Below are positions 1-13,100 of a DNA stretch of 64,000 bases, piece after piece. Each line of letters begins with the position of its first letter. Within the stretch, counting starts at the first letter, position 1. A program made the translations under genes and the position numbers. The notes beneath the pieces were generated by a model that was given only the letters and a program-made list of their open reading frames with translations, searched no databases and was not told where the DNA came from. The stretch is from Trichosphaerium sp. ATCC 40318 (taxonomy: Eukaryota > Discosea > Flabellinia > Trichosidae), in NCBI GenBank assembly GCA_038496445.1, contig JALMLS010000216.1, positions 62,001 through 126,000 of the forward strand, given 5' to 3'.

Positions 1-124
1 AGTGCCTAGGGTGCAACATTAACAACCAGAAAGAGTATCAAAGTCAGAATAAATACCAAATAAAACATACAAACTACATAATATGTACACAAAATGACCC
101 TTCTAGCGGCCACAACTTAATTGA

Positions 125-1776
125 TTAAAAGTCCACCGTACCACTTCTATCATCACGTAAACCATTTCTTAATATAATAATCTTATGACCAAGTTCTTGA
201 GCCTTCTCATAAATCGTCCGTACGCAATCCTTACGCTTCAAAAAACCATAGAAAACTAACGTCTAAATCTCTTTTTAGTATCACAATCTTCATATCTACG
301 CACCTGGCCACTACGTAAAACTAGCTCTGCTGATTGTTTAAAAGTGCCTCCAAGTAAGAGAGTTTTATCAATCTTATTTATACTCAAAATATCCTTCAAT
401 TTAATTGCAGCATCAAAGCAAATGTAATTTGACGTTATGTGTAAATAACTCAACACAACTCCTTTCCAACATGTAAACGCTAGTATTAAATCAATAAAAA
501 ACGTGACATAATGTAAAGAGTTAGACCAAGTACATGTAACAATAAGTTCATCTTTTGGAAGTCCATACTTTGCATGTAGTCTCTAATCAAAATTGTTTGA
601 GATATAACTTATGACTAAACTACTTGTTCCAATACTTACGCTACTTGTTCGTCCTCTTGTTTGAGTTGATGTCGTATCAACCGCTTCTTCTTCTGCCTTT
701 TCATCATTTGCTTGTTGTAATCTCTCAATTTGACGTGCCAAGTTTCCTATTACTTCTTTTGACGCCTACAAACACTATTAAAACAACAGATATCTATTAA
801 CCTCTCTCTTTCATTTACTATATCGTACTGCGTATTTATCTTCAAGCTACAAATAATTAATACAAACTGTATGGATCAGAAACTTAATTTTCTGAAAAAT
901 GTCATTTTGTAGTTTTGACACATTGCAAGTGTCACAAGGAGTATTTTTTGGTTTACGTTGAAAATATGTGTTACCTCCTCTTTATTAGCCCTTAAATCCG
1001 CATTTGACATGTCAAGAGTAAATACTTCTTTTTTAAGCTTTTCTACACTCTGTTTAAGCTCCTCTGTCTTTTTTTGTTCTGCGTATAGATCTTCACCAAG
1101 TTCGGTTTTTTCTACTTTAAGCTTATCATTTTCACTTGAGAGTTTTGCCTTTTCTGCAGCGAATTGTTGTTGTAGAGCTTCCAATTTCTATCAAAAACGC
1201 GTTAGTGCTTTAATAATTGTCATAACGCGTACAGCTACTGTAGATTCGAATTGTTCGGCAACTTTGTTCATTATCACGTTGTCGTTTGGTTTTTCTTTAG
1301 CTGCTGGAACCGCGTCTTTACGCTCGGACTGATTTCCTTTCGGTGCTTGATCCAACTGCTGCCTTAATTTTGCGATAGTCTGTTTTTGCTCCTGCGATGT
1401 AGCAAATAATTGTTGGTACTCTGGCATTGAATATATGTCTACAGCTCCAGTTTTGTTGTCTACGGGTAATCATTAATTTCAGTTTGTTTTTTTGACGTTA
1501 TTGTTAGCGTACCTAACAAAACAGCTGAAAAAGCTTGTTTTTTCCAATTTGTGAGCTCTTTGCGTAGCGTTTCCAATTCTGCGGCGTGTTTTGCTTTTTG
1601 TCCAGCGAAACGCTTTTCATTCTCTTTTAGAACCTAACGGTATATTAACATCAAATAATAGGAGCTAAATAAGCACTTGCCTGTTTTAATGAGTCATTTT
1701 GCCTTTTAAACGCCTCTAGTTCCTCAGTTTTGGCACGCAGCTCGCTCGGATTATTACGTCCGCGTAGTAAATCCAT
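125..1776 (-). CDS. Coiled-coil protein with C-terminal GRAM domain
   Basis: Eight exons splice to a 405-residue protein: 1681-1776, 1513-1633, 1233-1459, 975-1187, 829-846 (18 nt), 640-765, 304-582 and 125-262. All phases agree. Residues 1 to about 255 are heptad-rich coiled coil (ELRAKTEELEAFKRQNDSLK; EKLKKEVFTLDM). From residue 268 (RLHAKYGLPKDE) the chain looks like a GRAM domain, with a typical 'SYLHITSNYICFDAA' core, then KLKDILSINKIDKT. GRAM domains usually bind phosphoinositides on membranes, so a tethering or trafficking role is inferred. The start is the first ATG, opening MDLLRGRN. Intron 1 (1634-1680) begins GC rather than GT. What is sure is the coiled coil and the GRAM-like tail; the cellular role is not. 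Confidence 0.75.
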
Positions 1777-1973
1777 TGATTGCTGTTTACATTGTATAAG
1801 AAGAAAGAAAAAAATTGATTTGTCAAATGTGTCATAATAAATGACTTAGGTGTCGTCAATAACGACTTCTTTTGCATTGAAGGGTGTATTTATTAACATA
1901 TGAAAGGGCCTGGAGGTAGTGAGGCGCCTGCAACATTCCATAACCAACCATCAACTGTTCCAGCTGACACCTT

Positions 1974-2470
1974 TCAAAAAAATTTAGTAATGCTCCCTTG
2001 CGAATATCTACGCACGCGGTAATCTCCTGCTCCTTGTTTAGACGATTCCCATTTGCCGTTGATGAGATGGAAATATTCCCAATACACGCATGGCGTACCA
2101 GCACAAGAGCAAAAGCAATCATTTTCAGGACAGCCATACTCACCTAGCGATGATTATGCCGGTATGATGACCTAGAGGTACCTATTTTACATACAACGGG
2201 TCCAAGCTGCTGTTGGTCGATGGTGATGTTGCTACCTGTTGCTTTCAAAGCGTCTACGCCTAGAAAACGTTTGTTTGTGTTGTACAACGGTTTAGTACCA
2301 TTAATGACGCCATCCAGGGAGATACAATGCGGTTTAGCGCTGGTTGGACCTGCAATAACCACAACCATTGTGCCATTACCATCGTCGCGGTCCAATACAG
2401 TACCAACACATGTAGATAGAGCAATAACCGAAAAAAGACAAGCGAGTACTATAGTGGCACTTAGTGTCAT
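1974..2470 (-). CDS. Small secreted DUF4430-like protein
   Basis: Two exons (2182-2470 and 1974-2143, with a 38-base intron beginning GTACCT) give 152 residues. The N-terminus is a clear signal peptide (MTLSATIVLACLFSVIALST). Three N-glycosylation sequons follow (NGT, NGT, NIT). The C-terminal half carries a Cys cluster (CPENDCFCSC) and the tail CVYWEYFHLINGKW, then a Gly-rich DYRV segment. This resembles the DUF4430/transcobalamin-C-like beta domain, which in known members binds cobalamin-like ligands or acts at the cell surface. Family membership is by motif recall only. Without splicing the first exon would end in a short unrelated tail, so the intron is well supported. A second DUF4430-like gene lies at 57105-57452. 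Confidence 0.65.
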
Positions 2471-3740
2471 TACTTTAAAGTGTTTCTTGTTAAGCTGTCA
2501 GCTTGTAACTCTCACGAACAAGTACGGTTTTTCCTGTCAAGTTCACCTCCATTTCGTGCCAAACTATGAATTGTCACTACAAGGACATAGCTGTGCATAT
2601 CAATTCATACAAGAAACCGTGAATACCCTTGTACCACGTGATTATATAGGCTAGTTTTAGAAGTATTATGTGACAGTTATGGAGCCACAGAAAGCTTGGT
2701 ACTCTTTGCTTTAATATCGAAATAATGTATTTTGGACAACTAACCTGTCCATTTTGGGTAAATAAGGTAATCTGATAGTTCCTTAATACAGGCTGTGACA
2801 ACACTCCAAAACTACATTTTGTTTCTATTCTATTCTCTACTGAATAAGTTCAAGGTATTTGCACGTGCTTTTTCAGTACCGACGCAACTTAGTCCAACGC
2901 AACTTTTGCATAGCACTAGAGTGTAAACCTGATAAGCTGAGTTCGTTACTTTTTTGGCAACGCACTATCCGTTATTTTGATCTTGATATTAGTAAGATTT
3001 TGACTTGCAATGACGACAAGTTGTTAGTTTTTGTTGTGGCAACTGCCAAGTTACAACCGAAGTGTATTCATTTCTGTCGTATGTACTAAACTATATTTGG
3101 AGGCTACAGGTTCTACATTTGCGCAAATCGCCTTAAAACTATCTAGTTCGCGGTAAGGATATGAAATTAACGAGCTTTGATACTTTTATAGTAAATGACA
3201 CCACTCTGGTGTTAATATCATTATTACCGCCATTTTTGCTATTTTTACGCCAAGAAAAAGCCCCAAGAACATTTTAAAGGCACAATAGTGTTATTTCCGT
3301 TGTAGGCTTTTTTTTTTCATCCCTTTCCCGGTTTAAATTTAAATTGAGCATTCTCATGCCAAGCATGTACTTGCGCTTTTTGTGCCACGACCAAACAATT
3401 TTCACACAATCGAGATGAAATTTACGTAGTTCACTTCTGATTATCGTCTAGGTCTTTTCTAGTCCAATACTTAGCGGTCTGTGGCTTTTACGCGGCTAGT
3501 AGGAATAGTTCGCCTAACAACAATGTCACGTGGTCGCAGAGTAATAAAAATACGTAAAACTCGTAGAGTCCAAGCTAAGAGTACCAGTACACCTACAGGT
3601 ATCGCATCAAATTTGTGATGAAACTCTGATTATACTCATTGTGAATCAGAACTTTTTTTTTGGATTTTTATTCTCGTTTACGAATTGATTGATCAATCAA
3701 GATTTTCTTTATCATTCTACTATTTAACAACTAACGCAAT
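2471..3740. other. Gene-poor stretch with one tiny basic ORF
   Basis: No recognisable gene. A CACGTG palindrome is at 2635-2640. A short plus-strand ORF starts at 3523 (MSRGRRVIKIRKTRRVQAKS, about 32 residues) and is very basic. It might be a leader or upstream ORF of the kinase gene at 3741, or noise. Other open frames here have no coding character that I can see. Confidence 0.4.
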
Positions 3741-6297
3741 ATGGATGTACTACAGAAGTACCTTACTATAGATGAGGCTATGAAGTTGTCTCATGCTGAG
3801 CTTAAAAAGAACTGTATCGAAAGAGCTCTTTTTATTACTGGTAAAAAGTCGGTTTTGGCAGCACGTATAGTTGGTACGTCTTGTTTGAGTACATTAAACG
3901 TTTGATGAGTTATTAAGTTTAACTTATCTACCTAGAACACGACATCAATACAGGTCCTTTGGAAGACTTAGCGCATGCTCGTAGGACAATGGCTATCTCG
4001 AAGTCGAAATACGACGTACAGGCAGAAAAGCGCAAGTTGGCAGCTGCCAAGCGTACACGTGCTGTAGAAAAGAGCTCTAAAGGAGCTAAGCCAGAGGAAC
4101 CGGAACTCAAACGGCAAAAACTTGAGGAACGTTTCAATCAATTGGAACAAACCATGAAAGAGAAGCATGCTAGCTTAGAAAATAAGCTGGAAAACAAGTA
4201 TGGTCTATTGGAAGGCACGGTTCAGGCAATGGGATCACTCATACTTCTAATGCAACTTGAAATGTTGTCATCGCAGTATAGAGACTCCAAAATCTCTGCG
4301 TTGGTTGGTAAAGGTACGTTGTTATTGAGTAATCGTCATGCACCATTCTAATGAAATGTATTAGATTACTGGGTTACTTGTGATGATATTAGACGGAATA
4401 AAGAAACCGAATGTGTTCCGTATTTCTTTGATGAAGAAGAAGCTTCAAGATACGAAGGAAATTTGCTTATTCCTTATGAAGAGTATGAAGTAACTCCCGG
4501 GAAAAAACAACAACAGGAAAAGGTGTATACCAGGCAGCTTTTCAAGCAGTTTTGTGGTAAACAACAAGGTAGAAAGCGAGCTACTATCTTCGAACATCTG
4601 GCTCCTTTCAATACGCACGAAACTTGCGTAAAGCAAAGCGAAGACATTGGAGCAAGGAAATTCAAACCTGATATTTCCTTTGTTGATAAAAAAGCTCGTT
4701 TTGCTGATTTACACGTGTTGCACGTGGTCGTACCTTTGGAGATTAAAGGTTAGTTATGTTATTTTTGTTTCTCAACCTCTAACTCCGTTTATAGTCAAAA
4801 ACTTGGACTACAATACTCAAGGACAGACGTGGCATTATATACACCAGGTACACTATACTTAGGAGCCAATGATTCTATCATGGCTCTTTGATTCCATATT
4901 ATCTTTGGAAGCTTACTTTTTCGCTTTTTTTGTAGATTATGCTTAGACAAAAGTTACGAACTGTGTGCTATGGGGCCTTACTAAATAAAAAGGATGTAAT
5001 GTTCCTTAAAATGGAAATGCCACCTGATGGTCATAGTCCTCCAAAGTAAGTTGTTAATGAATTGCTTTCGTTTAGCTTCAAGCTCTTTCTTTTCGTGTAG
5101 TAGCCACCAATTATCTATTAGGTACTCTTATACGTTGAAGTACCCGTTGTACAAGATATCCAAGCAACGTCGTAAAGTGAAGGGAGATCAATACAAGGAC
5201 TATGCTTTGGACGTACCAGATTTTTATGGTCAAAAACTGCTCAGGCATTTTTTGTCCCAAACACCAGAGACATACGGATGGAAAGTCCCTCATTTTGATA
5301 TTAAAGGTAAAAGCTATACTCCACACACCGTCCTTGGCATGGGTGCTTCAAGGTATGGTTTTATTTGGAAGCTTCTCATACCCTCATACAACAGTTGTTT
5401 ATTTTTGTTATCATAGTATTGTTTATGGCATTAATCGGGTGACTAAGGAGAGTGGAAAGGAACTGATAGCAGTCAAACAACTTCTCAGCGATAGCGAAAC
5501 TTTTCGTGCTATGATGAAACGTGAGCAAACTGTACTATTAGAGCTTAATGAATGTGAATACATTCCCAATCAGGTACTTAGAAGAATGTTATGATTTACT
5601 TAAGAAAAATGTAGATCTATGCATCGTCTGATATGCACTTTTTTCTCAGTCCTGTGGCGTTTCCTCTTGACTCTGAGCAATATTTTAAAAACGTTACTTG
5701 GCTATTACAGGTAGTTGATGGCCTGAAATATGCACATGACCACAACATTGTTCACAGGTCCTCTTATTATTTTTTTTTAACTTGTAAGACTTATTATGTC
5801 ATAGGGATATCTGCCCGGGCAACCTGTTGATAACTGCCGCTCCGAATGAGAGAGCCATTATAATTGATTGGGGCATAAGTGTTGGTATTAACGAGAGCGC
5901 ACCAATGGAAGGAACCCTTGTATACGCACCTCTAGATTTAGTAGAACATTTCGACGGAAAACAAAATTACAAAGTCGGCCGTAGTTATGACTTGTTGTGC
6001 CTTGTTCAAGTAGTTCTTTACTACATAAGGTTTACTAAAGAAAAGAGAGCATATATGAGACAACTATACAACGATTGGGTTCGTAGAAGGGCAGGCAAGA
6101 AAGTTGCCAAATGGTCAAATGAAAGAGACATTCGTTTAGAGATGCTGAAGCAATGGCCTCTTCCGAATAGTAAGTGGAAGAAAATTATTGACGCTGCTTG
6201 CGATGCAGACTACGAAAGATTAAAAGAAAAGTTTGTAGATGCTCTTATGTCCAAGCAAGGAGTATATAAGAAAAAACCTTCTTTTACACTTGGATAA
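3741..6297 (+). CDS. SAP-domain protein kinase, FunK1/Crinkler type
   Basis: Nine exons (3741-3873, 3936-4313, 4365-4748, 4795-4847, 4936-5045, 5122-5352, 5417-5573, 5615-5757, 5805-6297) join in phase to 693 residues. Residues about 10-45 look like a SAP DNA-binding motif (LSHAELKKNCIERALFITGK). A Lys/Glu-rich coiled coil follows, then a domain with KFKPDISFVDKK and VVPLEIKG, as seen before FunK1/CRN-type kinases. The kinase part has a Gly loop (LGMGASSIVYG), the Lys in IAVKQ, the catalytic loop HRDICPGNLL near 529 and DWG in place of DFG near 551. Lys, HRD Asp and DWG Asp are all present, so activity is plausible. Related kinases occur in effector families of oomycetes and chytrids; no signal peptide is visible here. 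Confidence 0.8.
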
Positions 6298-6854
6298 ATC
6301 AATGCAACGGTGTTACATCATTGACCTTTTACGCAACTTAATTAATGTTGTGTACACCTGATAGTACTTTGATACTCATTATTAAGTGTCGAGCTTATAG
6401 TATGACACCCTTACCAACAGCAGACAAATTAATAGTGTGCACCAGCCAGTGCATGGACACCTTCAGCAGTTAGTCTATGAGGTATGACTATTTTGTGACG
6501 CCAGCAAGTAATTACAATTGGGCTATCTGTTAGAGTAACCCAAGCAAACTTCTGTAGTAAAGGCTTCGTAAAGTCTGGCTAGTTCAACTTCGTTTCTTAC
6601 CCTAATGCATACAGAATCCGACGTGCATCAAGACATATGTTAGGGCTGAATAGCGTAGCCGTGTATTTCATAATATGAACAAAAATTTCAAAGCCTACAA
6701 CTCAAATTTATCCTTAATATAGACTCTATTGAAAGCGATTGTAACTATTACTAAGTATGGAGTAGAATATAAGAATTTTCTTGTTTATACCAGCACGGTG
6801 ATGTAGCCGTGCTTTATTCTTGTTTTTGTACATGTATCGGAAATAAAATAAAAT
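6298..6854. other. Intergenic, with unresolved minus-strand coding signal
   Basis: Between the convergent kinase and transporter genes. On the minus strand about 6445-6600 stays open and reads like a protein C-terminus (RHKIVIPHRLTAEGVHALAG) ending in a stop. A further open piece lies at about 6600-6720. I could not join them with consistent splice phases. This may be a small gene or the remnant of one. Confidence 0.25.
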
Positions 6855-9231
6855 TTAGTACGTTTCTGCCATTTCATGTGCTGATGCGAACGTCTTGATG
6901 TCCAACGACTCAGCACCAGTGAGTTTACTAACAATAGCAGCAGCTACAGTATCTATAGGGACACTATGAGATGGGGGTTTTTTGAAAGAAAAAAGAAGTC
7001 AAGTTGTCTTTTCAATATCACGTGATCGTACCTCCTAAAAAAGTAAATTAGAACGCAAGCTACAATAATGGGGGATTGTCCGTACCATAAACGTTTGTTG
7101 CAGTTCGAAGTCGATCCAAAAACCAATCGATACTTAAAAGTAAACCAATAGAATCGTCTACAGGCAAACCAACTGCTGTCAACACGATAACGATTGTAAC
7201 CAAGCCTTAATGCTTGTTAATTGAAGAAGGCTTTTCTGTAGTGACTTACCCGCTTCGGGTATCCCTGCAGCACCTATTGATGCTAAAGTAGACGTTAAGG
7301 CAATCACTAGTAACTGGACAGCATTCAATGGAACACCGACAATTTGGGCTATAAAAAAGTTAGCAGCCGTGTTAATCAACTGAGGTCACCTATAAATATT
7401 GCTGCGACTGCCTCATAAAGCGCAGTACCATCCATGGATATACTAATATACAACTTATTAATAACATACGACTTGATGTCATTCTCACGTGGCCCCAAGC
7501 GGTAGAACAAAACTATATATTCTCTTTGGTATTCCTTGAGTTTTAACACACTAAAAGTCATCTTTCAATACAAGCCGAGGTTTAACTGGTATGTGTCCGC
7601 ATAAGTATTTACTTACCTCTTCAGTAACAGGTAATGTTGCAGATGAACTAGCAATACCCAACGCAGTCAAAAGAGCAGGTGTCATAGCTACAAAAAGTTA
7701 CCAAAAAAATGCTTCTAATTGGTCTAAACACATACCAAAGAGATATTTGAGGGGATTCTTTCTTACGAATATGAGATATAATCCAGGTAATACAAATAAG
7801 AAATGAACTGCCAAACCAACAACCACAGTTGCAACGAACATACTTTTAAACAAGTTAATTGGTTGATAAATTGCTCTAAAACAGTGGAAAATTTACCCTA
7901 AAATATCACGTTATGTAACGACAACCGATAACAGCTTACCTAGTTGCGAAAGCAAAACCAGAAAGTTATCTGTACTGGCTAATTTACTTGTTATGAGCGA
8001 CATTATACCTAAAGGTACAAACCAGAGTACTAAAACAACATCAATATTATGCCAGTAAAAAAAACTAAAAAACTAGTTTCCGTACTCCAGTTTACTATTA
8101 CGTAGACAACAGCGCTGAGTCCTCTAAAAATACCAATTATAGGTCTTGCTTTTTTACCAATCGCTATGAGCGCTACAATAATAATAAGTTCATCCATAAA
8201 AAAACGTGATGATATTACCAAGAGCAAATACGATTGAAGCAGTAATTATTGCTAAAATGTTGAAATTAGCAGCTTCTTTAACGATATTCTCTGGTGTCAA
8301 ATCCTCTAGTATACTGAATATATTATACACTGTTGACTCTACTGTAGTTTGATTCGATATAGGCGGAAGCGTTACTACAAAATGGTTAAAGGCAAATAAA
8401 AATTATTTTATTAAAATTGCCTTCAGTGGGAGGTAAGGCATCCTTTCCAGCGTTTCCAGGTTGGAGTAGCGTAACCCACATGATACCTGAAACAACTACT
8501 TAGAAGATTGTAAGAACATGGCATTTTACCCATAGCAACTGCTATGACGGACGTAGAGATGTAGTAAACAACTGAATATAAACCAACTCTTCTATAAAAA
8601 CAATACTGTCAAAAAAAAAGTGGATAAAAAATATGCAAAGAACTCACCCTGCCGTTGATATATTACCACTTGTTACACCGTCGATAATAGTAACAGGAAT
8701 AAGGAGTAGAACAATGCCTTTTTTATATGTTGATAATTCATGCCGAAAACAGCAACGATAATTTTTTCTTTACTTACTTTTTAGCATACGTAGCAGTAGC
8801 TTGCCTGGGAATGCAAGAATCTCTATAACAAATTCACTTGGTTTGGCCTGAGCAACCTAGGTTAATCACTTTAGATATTTAACGTTTGGACAAAAAAAGA
8901 TATGTGTGTACACCAAAGCCAATGGCTATGCCCAAAATGATACCAGCGCACGTGAAGAAAAGTTGAAAAAAGTTAATTTTTTTTGCCAACTCCGAATGCA
9001 CGCAAGCACAGCAACGTTTGCGCTCACGTGCTAAACATAAAAATCAGTAAGATCTTTAACAGAATAATCCTCTTTTGAAAAAAAAAACCTGAGGATGCTT
9101 GTACCAGAATAACTACTTCTTTGTGAGCTTCCTGTTAATAAATAATCGCTTTCATCGGGTGTACGTTCCAGTTCGATACTTACACTATCTGGATAAGATC
9201 TTATAAGCTCTATGCTCTCACTTGATAGCAT
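6855..9231 (-). CDS. Dicarboxylate/amino acid:cation symporter (SLC1/DAACS family)
   Basis: A multi-exon gene. After a hydrophilic N-terminus ([16 protein letters not shown]) comes a first membrane helix with [11 protein letters not shown]. Downstream exons carry the family hallmarks: a helix ending [16 protein letters not shown], the hairpin [11 protein letters not shown], and [20 protein letters not shown] followed by RLRTATNVY. These match the substrate and sodium binding core of SLC1 glutamate/neutral amino acid and bacterial dicarboxylate carriers. The C-terminus is short ([18 protein letters not shown]). The last intron (6953-7085) is placed so that NVY joins DTVAAAIV, giving a slightly shortened NVxGD motif. 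The ATG at 9231 is preferred; an upstream open frame extends to 9300 without an ATG. It shares a 125-base divergent promoter region with the next gene. Confidence 0.85.
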
Positions 9232-9355
9232 ACTACGCCTTGAGCAGATGGTTATGCTGTGAACCTTTGACTTATCGATGTAGTAACGAAGTTTGAGCAC
9301 AAGTTTCTCTTGAGCTTAACTGTGCGTTAAGTTTTGTTAAAATAATCTCCCACAC

Positions 9356-10017
9356 ATGTCGTATTCACTCATCCTCTTTGATGGAGGTTAGCATTATATT
9401 GTTTATAACGGTATTTAACGTTTATTTAGTCTGTAATTTGTGCCATGGCTTCGTACAGTTCGTAATTCCACGCGATCCTCAGCATAGATACAAATTTGCG
9501 TCCCTACAATCACCATTGGGTCTCATGACGTTAAAACGTCTTGGGTTAGAGTACGTCTCGCCCGTTAGTAGCCACTGATACAGTCCTAATACTATTATCA
9601 CAGAGATGATCTATCATCTATGGTATTGGTAGAACCTGATGACACGTTCTACACAAAGTACGTTACAAAAGCTCACTTTTTATTACTACGGGTTCTAACT
9701 AGCGAACAAGGTCATCTGCTGCACTTACGGTGTTATCTTCGCTTGGCTTTCCGTATTCGCTTACCTACCCATTCATATTTCTTCCTTGTACGTTTAATCG
9801 CCTCACCTACGCGCCAGCTGTCACTTACAATTGTTGTAACGTTGCATTCCCATTTCTGACATTCTGTGCAGCTTGCATTCGCGATATGGGATACAACATG
9901 GTGGCTAGCGTACGCTACACATTTTTTGGTAAAAAGGATACATGTGGGATACCTGAGCATTATGACGCCTCACGATTTGTGAGCGTAGAGAATTTAGAAA
10001 GTAAACGCCAATTGTAA
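9356..10017 (+). CDS. DCC/DUF393-family protein
   Basis: Spliced from about five exons. The N-terminus reads MSYSLILFDGVCNLCHGFVQ, the family signature DGxCxxC. Later blocks FASLQSPLG, then MVLVEPDDTFYTKS, and the tail RYTFFGKKDTCGIPE all fit DUF393 (thiol-disulfide oxidoreductase-like DCC proteins). Length is about 160 residues, close to the usual 130-150. The first intron splits the Val codon between DG and CNLC; others start GTACGT. The cellular role of eukaryotic members is not settled. The start codon lies 125 bases from the divergent transporter, and the stop is 140 bases before the next gene. Confidence 0.85.
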
Positions 10018-10156
10018 GCGTAACCCACATAAACCGAGGTTGTACAAAGCAAATGTAGAAAAATGTAAAACAAAAAAAATTATTTTGCCAAAAAAGCCTG
10101 CAGCTATTTACTTTGACTGAACCTTTACACTTCGAGAATCAGACTACTTGTGGCTC

Positions 10157-13100
10157 ATGAGTAGTATATTCAGTCTGTTTAACAGAAAAAGTGTTGATGA
10201 AAAACCACCAACACCGCAGGAACCTCCAAAGCAAGATACAAATATGTCCAGCGGTGGAACTGGAGCAAACATAGGCACTATGGAACTAACAGAAGAGAGT
10301 GATGGGGATGATGAGCTGTTTATGGGCATGAACGTTATTCCAGAAGCAGATCAAGTAAATACTCGCATTGGAGAAGCTCAACAGAGTATTTACACTATTG
10401 ATCCAAACAACTTCGCCTCTACTGGATCAAACTATAGTACAGAAGCATCACAAGAGGTAATAAACATAATTGCATCGTTTTAAAGTTTATCCTGCATAGT
10501 TGCGAAACGAAGGTAGCACAGCATCAATTTACGACGAGCTAGACGACGAAGAAGATGTACGGAAGCTTTTTTGGGCAACGTCAGTTTAATTTTGCCAATG
10601 TAGGAATTTATTGAAGATTTCGACTCTGGTGGCGAAGAAATAGCGCTTCCTGAACCAAGTAAGCAGAAATAGGCAATTTGACGAAAGTTACAGAATTAAC
10701 ACGAATTAGCAAACGTTATAACACCTCCAATCGCTCACGTTGTAGAAGATGGTAAGAATAAGAAATAGAATTCAACGTTTTAACCACTTTTTTTTTTGAA
10801 AACAACTTTTTGACAACTTTGTACGTTGTTTCTCACCATTATAGTTGATTCTGGAGATGATGACGATTTTAGTGAATATATTGACGAAGGACAAGACGCT
10901 ATAGAGAGCCAAGAAACACAACAAACTAACACTCAAGAACAAATTGAACAAACTCGTGCTGTTGCAGCTGAAACAGCTAAAGTGGAAGAAGAACCCGTTG
11001 ATGATTTTGAAACTGAAGTACGAATAACCAAGCGCAGACGTCAACAAGCATTTCAGCTCTTGTAGCCCTTTTTTTTACTCGCTTGTGAAGATATTTGATG
11101 CACTTACTTATATTAGCAAGCAAAAGAGGTTGCAAGGCGTGTTGAAGAAGCTGAAGCGCCAGTAAGACAAGTTAGGACAAAGATCAAGGCTCTCAGAAAC
11201 CTCATACATGCGTCAGCAATGGAGACAACTCATAAATATGAAGATATGCTCGTGGTACGTTAAAGGCTTCTTTTTTTTTTTGGTTTTAAAGGGTTGCTGT
11301 ATTTTTTGATACTAGCTTCTTTTAAGCGCTCTTGTATGATGTGATCTGATTATATTCTTTTTGTAGTTGCAACAGAAGATACAAAAAATTGAAAAAGATC
11401 AAAGCGAAGCCATACAAAATGATAGTTTTGTTTTACACACAGAGCTTGAGAAGAAAAAGAGTGATCTTCATAAATCTTTGAATACTATACATGATGATAT
11501 TTCAAAGAGTGTTAAGAAATGTATCGGCCTACGTGAAGAACTCTCTCAGTGTTATAGTGAAGAGTTAGCTTATCACGACAGTTTCTTGCAAAAGTTAGAT
11601 GGTCTAGAGGTAAGTAAACATTTTTCAACAGGAATAAGAGTTCGGTGTGCTCATGCGTTTCTATTAGGGAGAGCAACTTGAAGTGCTCAACCAATTCAAA
11701 GCAAAACACAGTAAAATTCGCGATGAACAAGAGGAGGAGCTTAAAATTCTTAATGACGAAATTATGAAGGGTTCACGGTAAGGCCAACCACTTTCTCAAA
11801 CCAAAATGATCAGGAATTTTGACACATTTTAGACATTTGGAAATTGAGGAGACATACCTCGATAGCCGTAGAGAACAGGTTGAAGCTAACATTGACCAAC
11901 AAATAAAACCTTTTAAAACAAATAAAGAGAAACTAGAAGTAGAACGTGCAGATGTACAGGTATGTAGGAAAGAGGGTTTTTTGTAATTTGGCATTCCTAT
12001 TTTATTCTCATTTCACTTCACAGAAACAAATTGCAGACTTGATGGAAAAAGTTCGTGCATTAAAACGTGATGAACAAAGATTGAATAGGGAAGTAGTTAG
12101 TATTGAAACAGATATTCTGCAAACTCAGAAGAAGTTTGACAAGGAGCTTACAAGAATAAAAAATGAACAGAAAAAGCTTGACACAGAGAAATCGACATGG
12201 CAAGTCAAACAAGTACGTGCTGGTTTTTTGCTATCTTGTAATAGTTGTGTTGACTAATACTCTGTTTTATCAATAGGCTAAACTGAATGAAGCTCAAAAG
12301 CGTTATGATGATAAGAAATCACAGAATGATGCACAACAAGCACGATTGAATGAAATACTAGAAAAAATCCAATCATACATTAAAGTACGAGTTGCTTTGT
12401 CAGACGCCTCTTTTTTTACTCATATCCAACGCTTTAGGGTGCTTCCGCGCGACATGAAAGTGTTACAAAGATTAAAACATCAATCATTGACCGAGTCAAG
12501 ACACAAGTCGAGTCTAATGAGAAACTCATGAAACAAATTGAAGACATTAGAAGGTAAACATTTTTATTCTATACATTTATCCGCTTGCTTGCTATGTACT
12601 CTTCGCGCTTATCTTTTATTTTAGTATAAGACGACGTGTTGAAGAATTAGATAAAATGGTTATGGCAGTGAACAATAAGATAGTTTCAAAACAAACAGAA
12701 AAAGCCGACTTACATACACGGATTTTGGCTATTACTACCAAGCTTGTTCCTGATTTGGAAAAGCAAAAGACTGCTGCTGCAGATGCTAAAAATTACAGGC
12801 TTGCTGGGTTATTGAAGAAACAAGTACAAGGACTTACAGATGAGGTAGTGCAAAAGACAAAAGACCAAGAACAGGTATGCTTCAAAAAACGTTTTCAACT
12901 TTTGGCGCTTGCTAATTTTGATAGCTTGAGGAGACACTTGCGACTCTTCATAGTCAACTCAAGGATCATAATACAGAGCATGAAAAGGCTGAAGTTGAAT
13001 GTACAGAAACAGAACAACGCTATGGTAAGCTTCACTCCAACAAACAAAATATAAATCGATAGCTGCTAATCTAAGTTAGATGCCGAAATTTTACGCGACT

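Noticed and set aside
2004-2143. A separate small secreted protein (MAVLKMIAFALVL) on the minus strand
   Set aside because: The other frame of the same DNA continues the DUF4430-like protein with its Cys cluster and family tail, which is better supported.
6858-9231. A plus-strand ORF at 7591-7806 inside the transporter
   Set aside because: It is antisense to SLC1 exons and has no coding features of its own.
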